Assembly: GCA_965153455.1 (NCBI GenBank)
Contig: OZ234503.1
Coordinates: forward strand, 4,216,001 to 4,280,000
DNA from: Sphagnum compactum
Taxonomy: Eukaryota; Bryophyta; Sphagnopsida; Sphagnales
Length of the DNA: 64,000 bases
Direction: 5' to 3'
The translations under genes and the position numbers were made by a program. Below, piece by piece: positions 10,950-27,600 of this stretch. Positions within the stretch are counted from its first letter, which is position 1. Every line of letters begins with the position of its first letter. Below the pieces are notes generated by a model. The model ran no database searches. It worked only from the letters and a program-made list of their open reading frames with translations, and had not been told where the DNA came from.

Positions 10950-13250
10950 CTAAAGTCCTACCCAAACTATAAAAAAATACCAAAAAAAGGAAAGGAAAAA
11001 ATTATTAATTATAACCATTCTACCAACTAGTGAAATTTTTGTGGTGGACCAATGGGAAAATTTCTTTTTAAATTTTTCTAAAAGAAATTTATCAATGTCT
11101 ACAACATCCAAGTTGAAGCCAAAAGGGGTTCCCAACAATTTAAAAGGATTTTTTCTTTTGTTCACCTCCAAACAAAGGAGTGGATCCATGAAGGCTAATC
11201 ACCATCTAAACTTTGATAATATGCAAGGTTTTTTTTGTCATTGAATTTAAAACTTGGGTAGTTTTGAAATCATGGCAAATGTTCACCATGTTGTTCATGA
11301 ATATTTCTTCAACCTTAATAATTAATGAGGTGTCATTGTTGTATTGGGAAATGAGTTGTTTTTCCTTCCCTAGTCGGAACACCCTTACTATTCTTTGCGT
11401 TCAATTGTTTATTTGACCATAACATTTAGAGCTTCACCTACAAGGATGAATAAATAAAAAACAAGCAAGTAGCCCTACCTTACCCCATGTTGGATTTGGA
11501 AAGAAGGTGATTTGGATCCATTAACATTAACACACGATTCTACATCTACAAAAAGGATGTGAATCATGTCAATGTATTTAAGTGCCATCCCAAACTTCTT
11601 GAACACATCAAACAAGAAGGTCCATAAAATTTTATCATATGCTTTAGAAAAGTCCAGCTTTAAGAAGATCACATCTTGTTTTGAGTGTTTAGCCAAATCA
11701 AAGTTTCTTGCAAGAGGAGGACATTTCCAAGATATGGTGCAAAGGGAGGAAAACAGTCTAATTTGGGTCTATGACTTCCATCAAAATTGGTTGGAGTCGA
11801 ATTTGCAAGGCCTTGCCAAGAAATGTTATATGCAACATTCAACAAACTAATGGGCCTTTAGTTGGAAAGCTCTTCATAGATCCCACTTTTATGAATGAGC
11901 ATGATAATGTCTTTGGTAGCACCTCAAGGTAGGGCATGATTATCAATTGAAGAAAGAATCATCCTCTAGTAATCTTCACCAAATATGTCCCAAAAATATG
12001 TGAAACATTTTACTCCCACACCATTAAGGCCAGGGGACTTGCATGTAGCCATGCTTTTAGCTACATGTTTTAGTTCATGTGTTATTGGGGCTACTAGCTT
12101 CTCATTCATGACTGCAAAAAACTTTTGTGGGAAAGATTTCAAAACCTTTTCCTTAACTACTTTGTCTATTTTTGAGGAGAATTGTTCCTTATATAGGTCC
12201 ACATAAAACTCCTAGCAAACTTGCTCCAATTCCTCTTAGTTTCATGTGAATGAACCATCCTTCTTTTTAAGTCTAGCAATTATTGAGGATTTAGGTTTCT
12301 CTTTCATTTTAGCAAAAAAAATTTGAAACATTGAATTGGCTTTGTGTCACCATCTTGATCTAGCTTTGATTTATTAACCTTCAAGTGTTTTATTTTCATG
12401 TGTTTGTAAGAGAATGCATAGTTGATTAATTTGAAATTGCAGTGAAAAAAAAGAAAAATCCTCGTGAAGTTGGATTTGAACTTTTTTAACCCCCATTTTA
12501 GTTTGACTTCTTTGGCCTTGAATTTAACTAGTAGATTATTTTGCAAAAGATCTTGTAAAATTTTATGACTCTACACATTTTGTAAAAGAAACCGAAATCA
12601 GCTCTAGATCCTTTTGATGTCCTCATTATCTTTATCCAACCATTTTATGCTCATTTTCCAAATAACCCCACCTTTCTTCTTTGAGCCAATCTTAATGATG
12701 CTTAAGACTGGACTATGGTTAGACCTTGAATCATCTCTAGGAATCTTGTACTTTGACAATTGGATGTTAAATAACGGTTATTTCTTTGGTGCGTAAATCA
12801 TGTCTAAGCAAGCCATGCCCATCATCTTTAGAATTGTATCAAGAATAAATAGGACTTCATGGTTTGGAAAAATTGTTTTCCATTGCAAAGGTTTCTTGAA
12901 CTTCATCCCATAGTCTTTCTCATAAAGAGGCATCGGTCAACCACAAGTAGAAGAATTGTCCATTGCACTTTCTATCATGTTAAAGTCTCCAGAAAAAATC
13001 CATTTGTAGCATCGAAAAAGTTCTTTAAACATCTCCTTCCAGACAATGCGATGTTCCCATGGGTTGTTGGGGGCATAGACATTAGTTAATCCAATATCTC
13101 CTTTTGGAAAGTTCTTTAATCTAACCCAAACCATTTTGTTATTTTGAAAAAAACCAAAGTTTTTAATTTTTAAAAATCCATTTATTATGGAAAGAAATGC
13201 TAACTCTTCTTTTACTAATTCCATTAGGAGCACTATCATTATTGTACCCT
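10950..13250 (-). mobile_element. degenerate L1-type LINE (endonuclease and reverse transcriptase)
   Basis: Minus-strand fragments in the right order give a LINE ORF2. The AP endonuclease is seen at 13239-12937 (LTNVYAPNNPWEHRIVWKEM, then WIFSGDFNMIES). Its end motif, near SRSNHSPVLSI, follows at about 12700, where the usual SDHxP is SNHSP. The reverse transcriptase N-terminus lies at 12202-11966 (PITHELKHVAKSMATCKSPG). The palm motif is LDFSKAYDKILW at 11696-11475. The post-palm block is KLLGTPFGFNLDVVDIDKFL and WSTTKISLVGRMVIINNFF at 11189-10950. Frameshifts and stops separate these pieces, so it is dead. The FxDD catalytic box was not located with confidence between about 11.5 and 11.2 kb. 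Confidence 0.85.
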
Positions 13251-13259
13251 ACGAAAGCT

Positions 13260-14480
13260 TCTTTAGTCCAACTTAAAGGTCCTAACCACATTTTAGATAA
13301 AACTTTTTTACTATGTCACCTTTCAACTTATGTTTTTAAATCAAGAAGAAATCAATAGTTGGACTTTACTGTTTGATATAAAACCTTGATTACAACAAGT
13401 ATTTTGAGTCATTGAGATCTTGAATGTTATGTTAGGATCTTAACTTTCATAGGTCAACAAAAGGAAGTGGACTAGCCAAAGCTTTGGCCACTCGAAATAT
13501 GTTTTTTTGAATATGGTTGGGTGTTGACTTTTGAAAGCCTTGCGAATTTGGGGTAGCAAGTTGGGACCCTGCTATTGAACTTGTATGTCCAATTATTTCA
13601 TGGAGATCTTGTAGAAGAATCTTCCTCATGTGCTTGACATTTGGACTAGGGGTTAAGTTGAAAAGTCTATTATTTGTTGCATCTTCTTAGATGTAACTAG
13701 TAGCCTTAATGTCTATCAACACTTTCTTGTGAAATTCTCTCTTTTAACATCTATTGCAATTCATGTAACCTTCATATTTGCATGTTGATTAAGGGGCACT
13801 TGCGAATAGGATTATGATTGTTCCATAAGTTTAATGGTAGTTGGTGGCTAGTGAGATGCTTGACTCATGTAATTCTTTGTGGTTGGTGCTTTCAAAACAT
13901 CATGTGTTTCCTTAACCACATCCAACTCCTTGTTTGTAAGGGATGGAGGAATTCAAACAATGTCATTCACATGGGGTACCTCAGTTTGGCTGTTGGTTGT
14001 AGCTTGTGATTATTTTGGAAGTGTCACTAGATTTGACACATATTGGAAGAAGTGATGTTAATTATTGCTAACACATGTGATTGAAACTTTGGTAGATGAT
14101 ATATAATTTCGAAATGATTAACTTGCACCTTATCATTTTCACAATCTATTTCTAATATTGACAAACTTTCAGTTGAGAAAGTTGTTTCCAAAGTTCTTTT
14201 GGCCTTGCTTAATTTAGTTGTGACCATTCCATGTTAACTTTCTGCAACATCTTTTGGTGAGGCTTGTGCTGAAGTAGGTGGAGTCACCGTAGGAAGTGTC
14301 ATAGTCAACGTTGGTGTTGCTTGTGATTGTTGTTTAGTTGCAACAAGGTTTTCATTGTGACCATCTTCATTAAAAGGTGCAAAGACAAGGTGTTGAAATT
14401 TGTTGTTGAGTTTGACATTCTTGTCCCATTCACTTTGTTCATAAGAAGAGAAGCCCCATTTAACATGCACAAATTAGTGT
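13260..14480 (-). other. possible 5' region of the LINE; unassigned short frames
   Basis: Short minus-strand open stretches occur at 13629-13447, 14227-14027 and 14470-14234. The last carries a low-complexity Thr/Pro/Gln/Ala-rich tail. They precede the LINE endonuclease in the correct orientation and could be remains of its ORF1, and a Cys-rich patch near 13760 (CKYEGYMNCNRC) is compatible with a decayed zinc knuckle. None can be assigned firmly. Confidence 0.25.
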
Positions 14481-16220
14481 TGTGTGTGTGAACGTCAATA
14501 GTTATATATACAACATGTAATTCCTTTACATTTTATATCTTCAAACTTTTCACACTCATAGTTATATTGTTGATGTGTATATATATATTTTTACACTTAC
14601 ACATGAATAGTGTAATTATTTGTCAAATACATTTACATGGTGACGTGTAAGTGTTTTAGGGCATGGGCATGCAATGTATATATTATATATCTTTAATAAC
14701 TATACATTCTTGCAATCCATATTAATTGGTTATAAGTACATCCAAATGTGGGTGCATCCCAAAGCTGAATGGTTTTCTTTTGCAATGTGTCACTTTGATT
14801 GGCCCTTCACAAAAAAAATGATTTTTTAATATTCCCCAAATAAAAGCATTTTCTGTGACATTGGGATTATGGTATTACTTCCTTTTAGTCATCTATGTAC
14901 AATACAAGAGCAAATTTTTGAACAAAGGATATGAGACAAATTGTGGTGCTATTCTAGGGAATATTTTTGGTTCATTTTGCTCAACTTCTTTTTGCTTCAC
15001 CTCATTACTTTAGTCGAATTTCTATTCTTAACCAACTTAAATTTTTGATTCTAAGTTAGTAGTGTCTCAAACTTACAATGACTTCTGCCATATCCAAAAT
15101 TCAGTTTTTATTTGTGAATTGATAATACCCGTGAATTGTTGTGCCAAATGTAAAATATTAGGAATTTTGCTAATATACCAAAAGATTACCAACCCACCCT
15201 TTTTAACTTCATAAGTTAGGCCAAAAAAGGAAATTGAAGGAGAGGGTAAGATTAATTAGCAAAACAATTTTTCAAAAATGTGGCAATCTAAACTCTAAAC
15301 ACAATAAGGCAACTTGAGATAACATTGTTCAAAAGGTATAACAATTTAACTAACACTTGCATTATACATTCCACTCCTAGCAACATCTTTTGCCCCCTAT
15401 TATCGTCAAAATAAGTTCCCATAATGCCTTTGTGGAACAATGCAAAAAAGAATTTCATGAGAAGATAATACTAATTAACAAAAAAAAATTTAGAAATTTA
15501 ATCTAAACATAGTGAGATAATTTGAGATAATACTATTCAAGAGGTGCAACGGGCTTCGAGTAAACCCTTCATGCAATTAAGTGGCTTGCTGCTTTAAATT
15601 TGAAAAGAATTTTTAAACCAAATACATTGATGTTTAAAGCATTCAAGTTTCTACAAATTTCACATGATACCTCATGAAATGTCCTCACGGTCGAGGTGCG
15701 CTTCAAAGAAAAAAACAATGCTCAAACAATGCTTATATAACTTTACACCTACACATGTATATATGTTATTCTTCCATTACATCTATAAAAGCAAATAGCA
15801 CTCATATTACAACGTACTTGCAACTATAATCTGGTACTGTGCTTAGCATGGATGATACTTAGAATGTGCATTGAGGAAAACTGCAAATCATGACCTCTGG
15901 TCAGTTTGCATTGGTTTGATTCATGGTTGCTGCTGTCAGTGCACACTGACTGAAAGAAAGACATTAGATTTTGCCTACTTATAAGACATCTGAAAAATTG
16001 GTCTGAAATGCATGAGATGTCAGAGCTGCATTCTCAGCTTCTCAGGGAACAATCGATCATTACTCCCACCCATCTAATGATCACTCTCTACCCATCTCTG
16101 CTAGTTCAGTTCCGTCGACATTGAACAATGCCTAACTAGTTTCAAGTGTTGGTGAGAATTTCTCCTCTCCCTCATTCCACAATCTAACATAGTCAACTGA
16201 GCTACACGCTTTTATCATGC
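14480..16220. other. intergenic DNA and likely 3' UTR of BiP
   Basis: The stretch is AT-rich up to about 15.8 kb without recognisable genes. The final few hundred bases before 16221 have a more balanced composition and probably hold the 3' untranslated region of the minus-strand BiP gene. Confidence 0.4.
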
Positions 16221-19997
<3,777 letters not shown>

Positions 19998-20189
19998 GAC
20001 AGCTTCCGTCACCACCACCACCACCACCACAAAACCTTCCTTCTTGCTCAAAGCGCCAACAGATCCGAACGGTTACGGATAGTTTCCAAAACAAAACGCG
20101 AACTAGAGCGAGATCCAAAACTCACCAAAAGAATAAAACAAAAAACTACAAAAAGATCTTTAACCAGTGATTAGAACAAGGTCCTCAAA

Positions 20190-20236
20190 ACAAAAGCGAG
20201 AGAGGGAGAGAGAGAGACACACACAAAGAGAGATTG
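20190..20236 (-). repeat. CT-rich leader tract of BiP
   Basis: On the plus strand this is GAGAGAGGGAGAGAGAGAGA followed by ACACACA and AGAGAGA; on the coding strand of BiP it is a polypyrimidine tract. Y-patch and CT-rich leaders near transcription starts are common in plant genes. Confidence 0.6.
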
Positions 20237-20380
20237 TCCAGAGAGACCAGCGGCGTCGCTGGAGTTATGCGCGCATGCAGAACAAATACCCCCAACGCAG
20301 CAGCAGCAGCAGCTCCTCTGCACTTGAACGACGGGCTGAGCACGGGACCTGGGGTTCGCTCACTCGCTCCCACTCACACC

Positions 20381-20416
20381 TGACACGTGGCTATCTGTGA
20401 TACGATCATCGACGTG
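20381..20416. promoter_or_regulatory. G-box plus UPRE-III-like element
   Basis: TGACACGTGG at 20381-20390 contains the palindromic G-box CACGTG (20384-20389) and, on the minus strand, the CCACG half of an ERSE. TCATCGACGTG at 20406-20416 contains TCATCG, the core of the plant UPRE-III element, followed by an ACGT core. Both are typical bZIP (bZIP60/bZIP28-class) contexts. They lie about 385-420 bp upstream of the BiP start codon. Confidence 0.5.
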
Positions 20417-20440
20417 CCAAGTTCTGTTTTGTTCTCTCTC

Positions 20441-20467
20441 ATTGGCTGACTACGCTTGTCATGACGT
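20441..20467. promoter_or_regulatory. inverted CCAAT box and TGACGT core
   Basis: ATTGG (20441-20445, CCAAT on the BiP strand) is followed by TGACGT at 20462-20467, a bZIP core. With the cluster at 20381-20416 it makes a compact set of possible NF-Y and bZIP sites on the BiP side. The spacing does not match a classical ERSE. Confidence 0.35.
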
Positions 20468-21066
20468 TTTGTGTTGACCCAGGAGTAGTTCGAGATCCAG
20501 AGGATGGATGGATGGGATTGGGATGGATAGATGGGATAGTCGCATCCATCCATCTAGCTGGCAAAAAAAGTGAATTGTTTTTTCAGTGTTTATTTTTTAA
20601 GTGTTGAATTTTAGCCAAATTTCGTACCTGAAAAAAAAATGATTTCAAAATTCTAAAAGCATTTTTCATGGAAAAAAAAAAGGGGCCCAAATTCGCCGAA
20701 TTTCAAGGAAAAAAAAATCCCAAATCGCCATATTTTCATGATTAGTTTCCAGGAGGTTCCCAAGAATAGAGAAGGATCCTGTTTTTTTTTTTTTTTTAAA
20801 TTAAAAAATTACCCAACTTTCATATCTGGCAGGTAGCCAAATTTGGCTAAAATATTTTATGGATGATCGCCACTTTGGCTACATCACAAAATCCCTTTTT
20901 TAATGAAACCTCGGGCAGAATTTTAAAAATAGGTAAATATTAGAGGGAAAAAAAGAGGGGAGGGGAGGGGGGGGGGTGTCAACCCTGATTGATTTACCAG
21001 CAATAATAGGTATTAATATCCGCGAGGTCCTGGGGAGTGAATCATAGAGCACGTATTAGTTGGTGG

Positions 21067-21085
21067 CGTGGCAATCAGAGATTGG
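21067..21085 (-). promoter_or_regulatory. perfect ER stress response element (ERSE)
   Basis: CGTGG at 21067-21071, nine bases, then ATTGG at 21081-21085. On the minus strand this is exactly CCAAT-N9-CCACG, the ERSE consensus bound by NF-Y and ER-stress bZIP factors (ATF6 in animals, bZIP28 class in plants). It lies about 430 bp upstream of the GRP94 start codon and about 1.07 kb from that of BiP. Confidence 0.75.
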
Positions 21086-21129
21086 GTAGAAATTGAAATT
21101 TGAGGTCTGATTGGAGGAGATCTGGAAAA

Positions 21130-21151
21130 TGACGCGGTGGTACCCTATTGG
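21130..21151 (-). promoter_or_regulatory. second ERSE-like element overlapping a UPRE-like core
   Basis: CGCGG at 21133-21137, nine bases, then ATTGG at 21147-21151: CCAAT-N9-CCGCG on the minus strand, one base from the ERSE consensus with exact spacing. TGACGCGG (21130-21137) overlapping its bZIP half resembles the TGACGCG core of UPRE sites. It sits 66 bp from the perfect ERSE in the same orientation. Confidence 0.55.
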
Positions 21152-21513
21152 GGTGGGTTTTGGTGGAAGGGAGCGGGGAGGTTGTAACGTGTGCTTCTTC
21201 AGACTGACGGTGCCAGAAGAATTTTTTTTTACTTTTGACTTTGGTTTGGTAAATAGTAAAAAAAAAAAAACCCAGCTAAGTAAGGTCGTTTCGTCAAATG
21301 TGGCCCCCTTTATTGGCACCTCAAATCGTTTTTTTAAAGCCCCTCATATCCTTTTGGCCCCTCGAAGTGGCATCTCAAAAGCACGACGAAGGAAGATCCG
21401 GGAAGAAGGAAGAAGGCGAGCGCGCGAGAGGGAGAGACAGAAGAGAGAAGAGGCGACGCGCAAGTGCACACCACCGATTGTCTGTTTTGCAGCAGTTGCG
21501 GCGTCGGATTTTG

Positions 21514-21591
21514 ATGCATCGAGCCATGTCCCGCTTTGTAGCTTCAGTGGCACTGTGTGTGCTGTTATCATTGGCTTGTCTTCAGCTCCAT

Positions 21592-21623
<32 letters not shown>

Positions 21624-24600
21624 TTTTCTGTACCTGTTTCTCTCACTTAGATCCAGGGTTTCCATGCGTTTGTATCGTTCAGCTTGTGTGCGTGTTTGTT
21701 TCTTCTTCCTCATTTTGATGAGTTCTGGATATGTATTTGTGATGCATTGGGGGATTCCGTTACAATGATGGCGGGTTGACTGGAACTAGTAGTTGTAGGG
21801 TGCGGGTTTTGTGGTTTATTAGGGCTGTGGATGCTAGATGATGGCTGTTACGGAGGAGGAATGTGCGCTTGTAGCTAGAATCGGAGTTAGATCGGGTAAA
21901 ATAAGCCGTCATTTGCAGTCTGGAAAAGTTAGGAGAATAGTCGACTTCTTCGGGGATGGTGAAACTTGAGAAGGGAAGTGTATGTGTGTGTGTGTGAGTG
22001 TTTATGGGAAGGAGGGAGTAGCTCTGAAGAAGGGGATGGGGTTCAGAGATACTTGATAAATGTGTCCTGATTGGAAATGGCTGTGATTTTCTGTTTTTTA
22101 TACATTCTGTGTTTGGTGTGGATGGTGTATTGTTGTTATGGTGGTGACAAGAGGATTTTCCTCATGTTGGATTTTTATCAGGTCCACATGCACAGGTGAA
22201 GGCTGAAGGAGGTGCAGTGGAGAATGGCATTGATGCACCGAAAATCGAGGAGAACATTGGGGGTGTGCCCAGTGGCTTAACCACCGATTCAGAGGTTGTG
22301 CAGAGGTATTAGGTTTCTTCCTCTCCTTTTGTTCTTCTTGTGGCATTCCTGGAATAGCAAATGGATGCTCGATCATGATTTTGACCACTGTTGCAATAAG
22401 GGCAAGACCATGATGGTATGATTGCAGTAAAAGGCTGTTAATATAAATTTGTGGCCTAGTTCCACTGGAACATCATACTTTAACATGGAAAGTTCCTGTC
22501 GATGCAGAGAGACAGAGTCCATTTCTGAAAAATCATTGAGAGGCAATGCTGAGAAGTTTGAGTTCCAGGCTGAGGTTTCGAGGTTGATGGACATCATCAT
22601 TAACTCGCTGTACAGCAACAAGGATATTTTCCTTCGAGAACTCATCTCCAATGCCTCAGATGTATGCATCCTGCACTACTACTGTCATTCTCTATGGTGG
22701 TACCTGGACTGTATTTCAGTTCTTCCAGACTGTATTTCAAGCAGAGGTTTTCAAGACTGCAAGTTTGGATTGGCCCTCTTTGTACTGGATAGAAAAAACT
22801 TCACCTTGCTTGGTCTGTGTTGTTGTGTGCAGGCGTTGGACAAGATTCGGTTTCTTTCTCTCACTGATAAGACTGTTCTTGGTGAAGGAGATGAGTCCAA
22901 ACTTGATATCCATGTAAGATGTCCTGATGACACTACTGCTGCCTTGTGTGCAAGTGTATCTTGTGATCTATTTGCAACTTGCTTGTACATCGGATACAGT
23001 TGTATTCTGGCCTCTGTCTTAATGCAAACCTTCCCTGAAACTCATGCTAATGTGTTGCCCTGAATGTACACAAAAATCATTATGTGGCTTATGGTTGGGT
23101 TTCCCATTGATAGATCAAGCTGGACAAGGAAAAGAAGATATTGACTATCCGAGACACAGGCATTGGTATGACCAAAGAGGACCTCATCAAGAATCTTGGC
23201 ACAATTGCCAAGTCAGGAACATCTGGTAAGCCTTATTTCATCCAGTCAGTGAACTGCTGTCTGTGAAAACGCAACTGTACTGTGAAAGTTTTCAGTCTCA
23301 ATGTGGTTGAGAGGCTCTCAATTGAACCTGCAAACTTTTACTGCAACCTTTTATTGTGTGTGATCAGCTCCAAAGAAGTATCTCCAGCCAGGCCTTGATG
23401 CCAGCTGAATTTGATCTGGGTTTTGCTTTTCAGCTGTTTCTATATCCAAGCCAAACTTGTTGTCTACAAAGTGGATCATGTGCAAACAAGATTGGTTGTT
23501 TGCTGCTGTAACACATGCTGCAATCTGTATATTAGTGCTCATTACCATGTCACTGTGAAGCTCTCCTGACAAATGGCCTCTTTGGTGTGTGCTGCATTTG
23601 CAGCTTTCTTGGAGCAGATGCAAAAAGGAGGGGATCTGAACCTCATTGGTCAATTTGGAGTTGGATTCTATTCAGTGTACTTGGTTGCAGATTATGTTGA
23701 GGTTGTGTCGAAGCACAATGACGACAAACAGTAAGTCAATTGATGGCATTCTTGTCTATTCCTTCATGGTGGAGCTTTGACATCCCCTTCCATTTGTTTG
23801 TGATTAATCACCCAGCCGATGAATAAGCTCATTTTACCTGCCAGGAACAGCATGGTCTTGCAAGTTCATGCTTTATCTGTTTAATGTTCATCACGTGTCT
23901 CTTACTTCCTGGTGCGTCTTGCATTACCTTCGATGGAGATATGACCCTGATTGCTATTCTTGAAACTAACAACAGGCTCTGTCTCCTCTGACAGATATAT
24001 TTGGGAGTCAAAAGCTGATGGAAACTTTGCAGTCATTGAAGACACAGAGAATGAACCTTTGGGTCGTGGCACAGAAATTAGAATCCACCTCAAGGAAGAG
24101 GCTAGTGAATATGCACAGGAAGACAAACTGCGAGTAAGTATTGGAAGACAGGGTTTAGGCTCTGGATGTAGTATTCTCAACCTGTTTACCCTAAGATGTG
24201 TGCACAATTGTGGGGATTATTGAGAGCCAAGCTAATTGTCTGTATATTGCTCTTTCAGGAGCTGGTGAAGAAGTATTCTGAGTTCATCAACTTCCCCATC
24301 TACTTATGGTCAAGCAAAGAAGTCGATGTTGAGGTGCCCGTTGATGAGGACGAGGAGGCAGATAAGGAGACACCTCCTGGTAGGGTCCTCTCCTTAGACT
24401 TTTTGGTGGAGATTGGGTCAACAGTTTTGAACTTTTCATGCAGACCTGCCGAGTGTGCTTCTGCTCTTTGCAGGATGCATGTCTCTCCTAGAATGTATCA
24501 TATTCCCTTGTAACAATTGGAAGTTAGATTCCATGATTGCATCCTGCCTTGTCTTAGTGACACAATTGGATGCATTCAGCCATTGTGTGGCCTCTATTCT

Positions 24601-27600
24601 GATGTTGTGTCATGTGAGATCTTCAAAGTCAATTTTCCTGCTTTTCAAACACATATTGGCAAAATAGCTGATTTAGTTTCTTCATTTGGGGGTTCTGCTT
24701 GTTGTGGCCTAAGATTCAACAGAGGAGGAAGAAATAGTGGAAGATGAAGAGGATGAAGAAAAGAGTGAGTACATACGACTCTTACTCCCTGTTATCGCTT
24801 CCCCCTTTTGTGTTATTGGATATTTCATGGGCTTGGACACAAGCTGATAGGATTTTTCCTACAGGCTAAGGTTGAATGGTATTCCTATGTGTGTGCAGAG
24901 CCAAAAACAAAGACAATTAAGGAAACAAAGTGGGACTGGGAGCTTCTGAATGATGTGAAGGCTGTTTGGCTTCGAAACCCAAAAGATGTGACACCAGAGG
25001 AATATGACAAGTTCTATCATTCTCTTGCGAAGGTAAATGATCTGTGAAGAGCTCTTAGACTTCATGCCTTGTGTTTGAAGCTCTGCTTCACCAGTCTTCT
25101 CAAGGCTGCTACCTGTGATACGACTGGTGTAGCAACGAGAGATTTTTTTGTGATGAGTTGAAAAGTTGTGGTTAACCCATAGATGTTCATTTGAGTTGTA
25201 AAGCTATGGTGAAGTCCTGGTCCTAATTGCAGCCACTCATATGCTGTCCAAATTGTGCAGGACTTTAGCACTGAGAAGCCAATGTCATGGACCCATTTCA
25301 ATGCTGAAGGAGATGTTGAATTTAAGGCGGTCCTTTTTATCCCACCCACTGCCCCATATGACCTGTTTGAGAACTACTACTCTAACACGGCAATGCTCAA
25401 GTTGTATGTACGACGTGTGTTCATCTCGGATGAATTTGATGAACTTCTTCCAAAGTATCTCAGTTTCTTAAAGGTTTGGACTGGCAACCTTTTGCTGCAG
25501 ATTTCATGTTATGAAGTCCTTACTATTAAACTTATGCAGATAGTCAGGTACAGTAGTACCATCATCATGCTATACACTGGTGATTGAAGGGTCTAGATGG
25601 AGGTAAGTCCATTTAATGGTGCAACACTTGTCCACTTTCTGACTTTCCCACACCTGTGCTCTCTGCATATCTACACTGGTATGCATTGCAGGGCATTGTT
25701 GACTCAGACACACTGCCACTTAATGTGTCTCGAGAGATGCTACAACAGCACAGTAGCTTGAAGACAATCAAGAAGAAGCTGGTTCGGAAAGCCTTGGATA
25801 TGATCCGTCGCATTGTTGATGAAGATCCAGATGAAAAGTTTGAAGAAAAAGAGTCAAGTAAGCTTATGAATTCTTTGTCTCAGATTTCAGCCCCCTATTC
25901 TTAGGTGTGACATTCATGACCTCGAGAGTTCTTGGAGAGGCACGTGCAGTCAAAAGTAGAGAATCTTGGGTGGCATATGCTTGTTGTAATTACTGATGCT
26001 TCTTGCTTCCCATATGTTGTGTGGTCGAGAAACTCCCCATTGTATGGCTTGTCAAACATGGTGTTAATTGCATAATTGTCAGACCAAGCCAGTTACAAAT
26101 CAATGGTGCCATCTCAAACCTTTTCTCTGTGCTCTTAGGCTTCTCTTGTGCAGAATAATCAGATTTGTTTGTTTCTTCTGGAAGGTGATGAAGGTGAGGA
26201 CAAAGAAGAGGTTTCTGCTGAGAAGAAGGGCAAATATGCCAAGTTCTGGAAGGAATTTGGAAAGGCAATCAAGCTTGGTATTATTGAAGATGCAACTAAC
26301 CGTGTCCGTCTTGCTAAGCTTCTTCGGTTCCACAGGTATCACCATAACTTGCACTAGAACTTTCATGGCATTTTCAGGTGCCATATTTGAAAATTGCATG
26401 TCAAGAATATTATGTGTCTTGTGTTGCTTGATTATCCTTTTTCTTTGATCATTGTACTGTCTTACCAACTTGTTGGGGCCATGTTGTGCTCATGTACAGC
26501 TCAAAGTCTGGTGATAGCTTAACTTCACTGGACCAATACATTTCACGAATGAAACCTGGGCAGAAGCAAATCTACTACATCACAGGTCAAGATAGGAAAC
26601 AGTTAGAGAAGTCTCCATTCTTGGAAAAACTGTTGAACAAGGGATATGAGGTATGGGTCTTCCCTTTTGAATGTCTCCTGTTTAATCACCTTCTTTACTA
26701 AGGAAAGTTACAGATTGAACATGAAGTTAACAGAAAGTAGTGGGTGTATTGGAATATGGGAGCCACATGGACTTAGAGCAAACTCGAGTGATCCTGTCTT
26801 GTGAAATTAGCTAGTAGTTATAGGTCTCTACGAGTTCAAAGCTATCCCCTTGATCTTCCAGATCATTGTGTACAATAAGGGTTGCAGCAATAATACATCT
26901 GTAATAGAACAAGAAGAGATTGTAACCTCACTTGCATGTATGAGAAACACACAGATGTTGTAGCTATCTGATGCATTAGTAATAGTGGATTTGATTCAGT
27001 GTGAGATTTGCTTCAATGTCTTTAATGTCTTCTAGTGTTGTTGTTGGTGGTTTGGATTTGTCTGAAATGTCTGTTTCTTATGCAGGTTATCTATCTTACA
27101 GAGGCAATTGATGAGTACTTGACTCAGAACTTAACTGAGTATGAGGACAAGAAGTTTCAGAATGCTTCCAAAGATGATCTTAAGATTGGAAGCAAAGATG
27201 AGAAAGCTAAGTTCAAGGAAGTCAAGGAGTCTTACAAGGAACTTACCAAGTGGTGGAAGGACTTACTTGTTAATGAAAATGTTGAATCTGTGAAGGTGCC
27301 ATTCAGCACTCTACCATATGATGGTGTATTTTCTGAGCACAAACATTTGTAGTAGATGATGGCACTTCTTAGAGAGATTTGAGTCATATGCAAGAGTATA
27401 CCTATCATGTCATTGAAAGCAATCTTTGTCTTGTGATGCTTGTGCAGGTGAGCAAGCGCCTTGCAAACACTCCTGGTGTTGTTGTGACCTCCAAGTTTGG
27501 ATGGTCTGCAAACATGGAGAGGATCATGCAAGCTCAGACACTTGCAGACCCCAGCAAACAGGCATATATGCGTGGCAAGCGCATTCTAGAGATCAACCCT

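Larger units (their letters stand above)
19998..21513. promoter_or_regulatory. shared intergenic region between divergent BiP and GRP94
   Basis: About 1.5 kb separates the two start codons. On the BiP side it holds a CT-rich leader (20190-20236) and a G-box/UPRE-like cluster at 20381-20467. On the GRP94 side it holds one perfect and one near-perfect ER stress response element at 21067-21151, and a purine-rich leader just before the ATG. The middle (20560-21000) is low-complexity A/T-rich DNA with poly-A and poly-G runs and no gene. Short open frames here look accidental. Promoter activity is inferred from position and motifs. Confidence 0.75.

Noticed and set aside
20281-20400. A second classical ERSE on the BiP side using CGTGG at 20386
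   Set aside because: Nine bases further lies ATACG, not ATTGG, so the spacing rule fails.
21111-21593. Longer plus-strand frame running into GRP94 exon 1
   Set aside because: It is in a different frame from the signal peptide and has no family resemblance. The ATG at 21514 starts a clear signal peptide.
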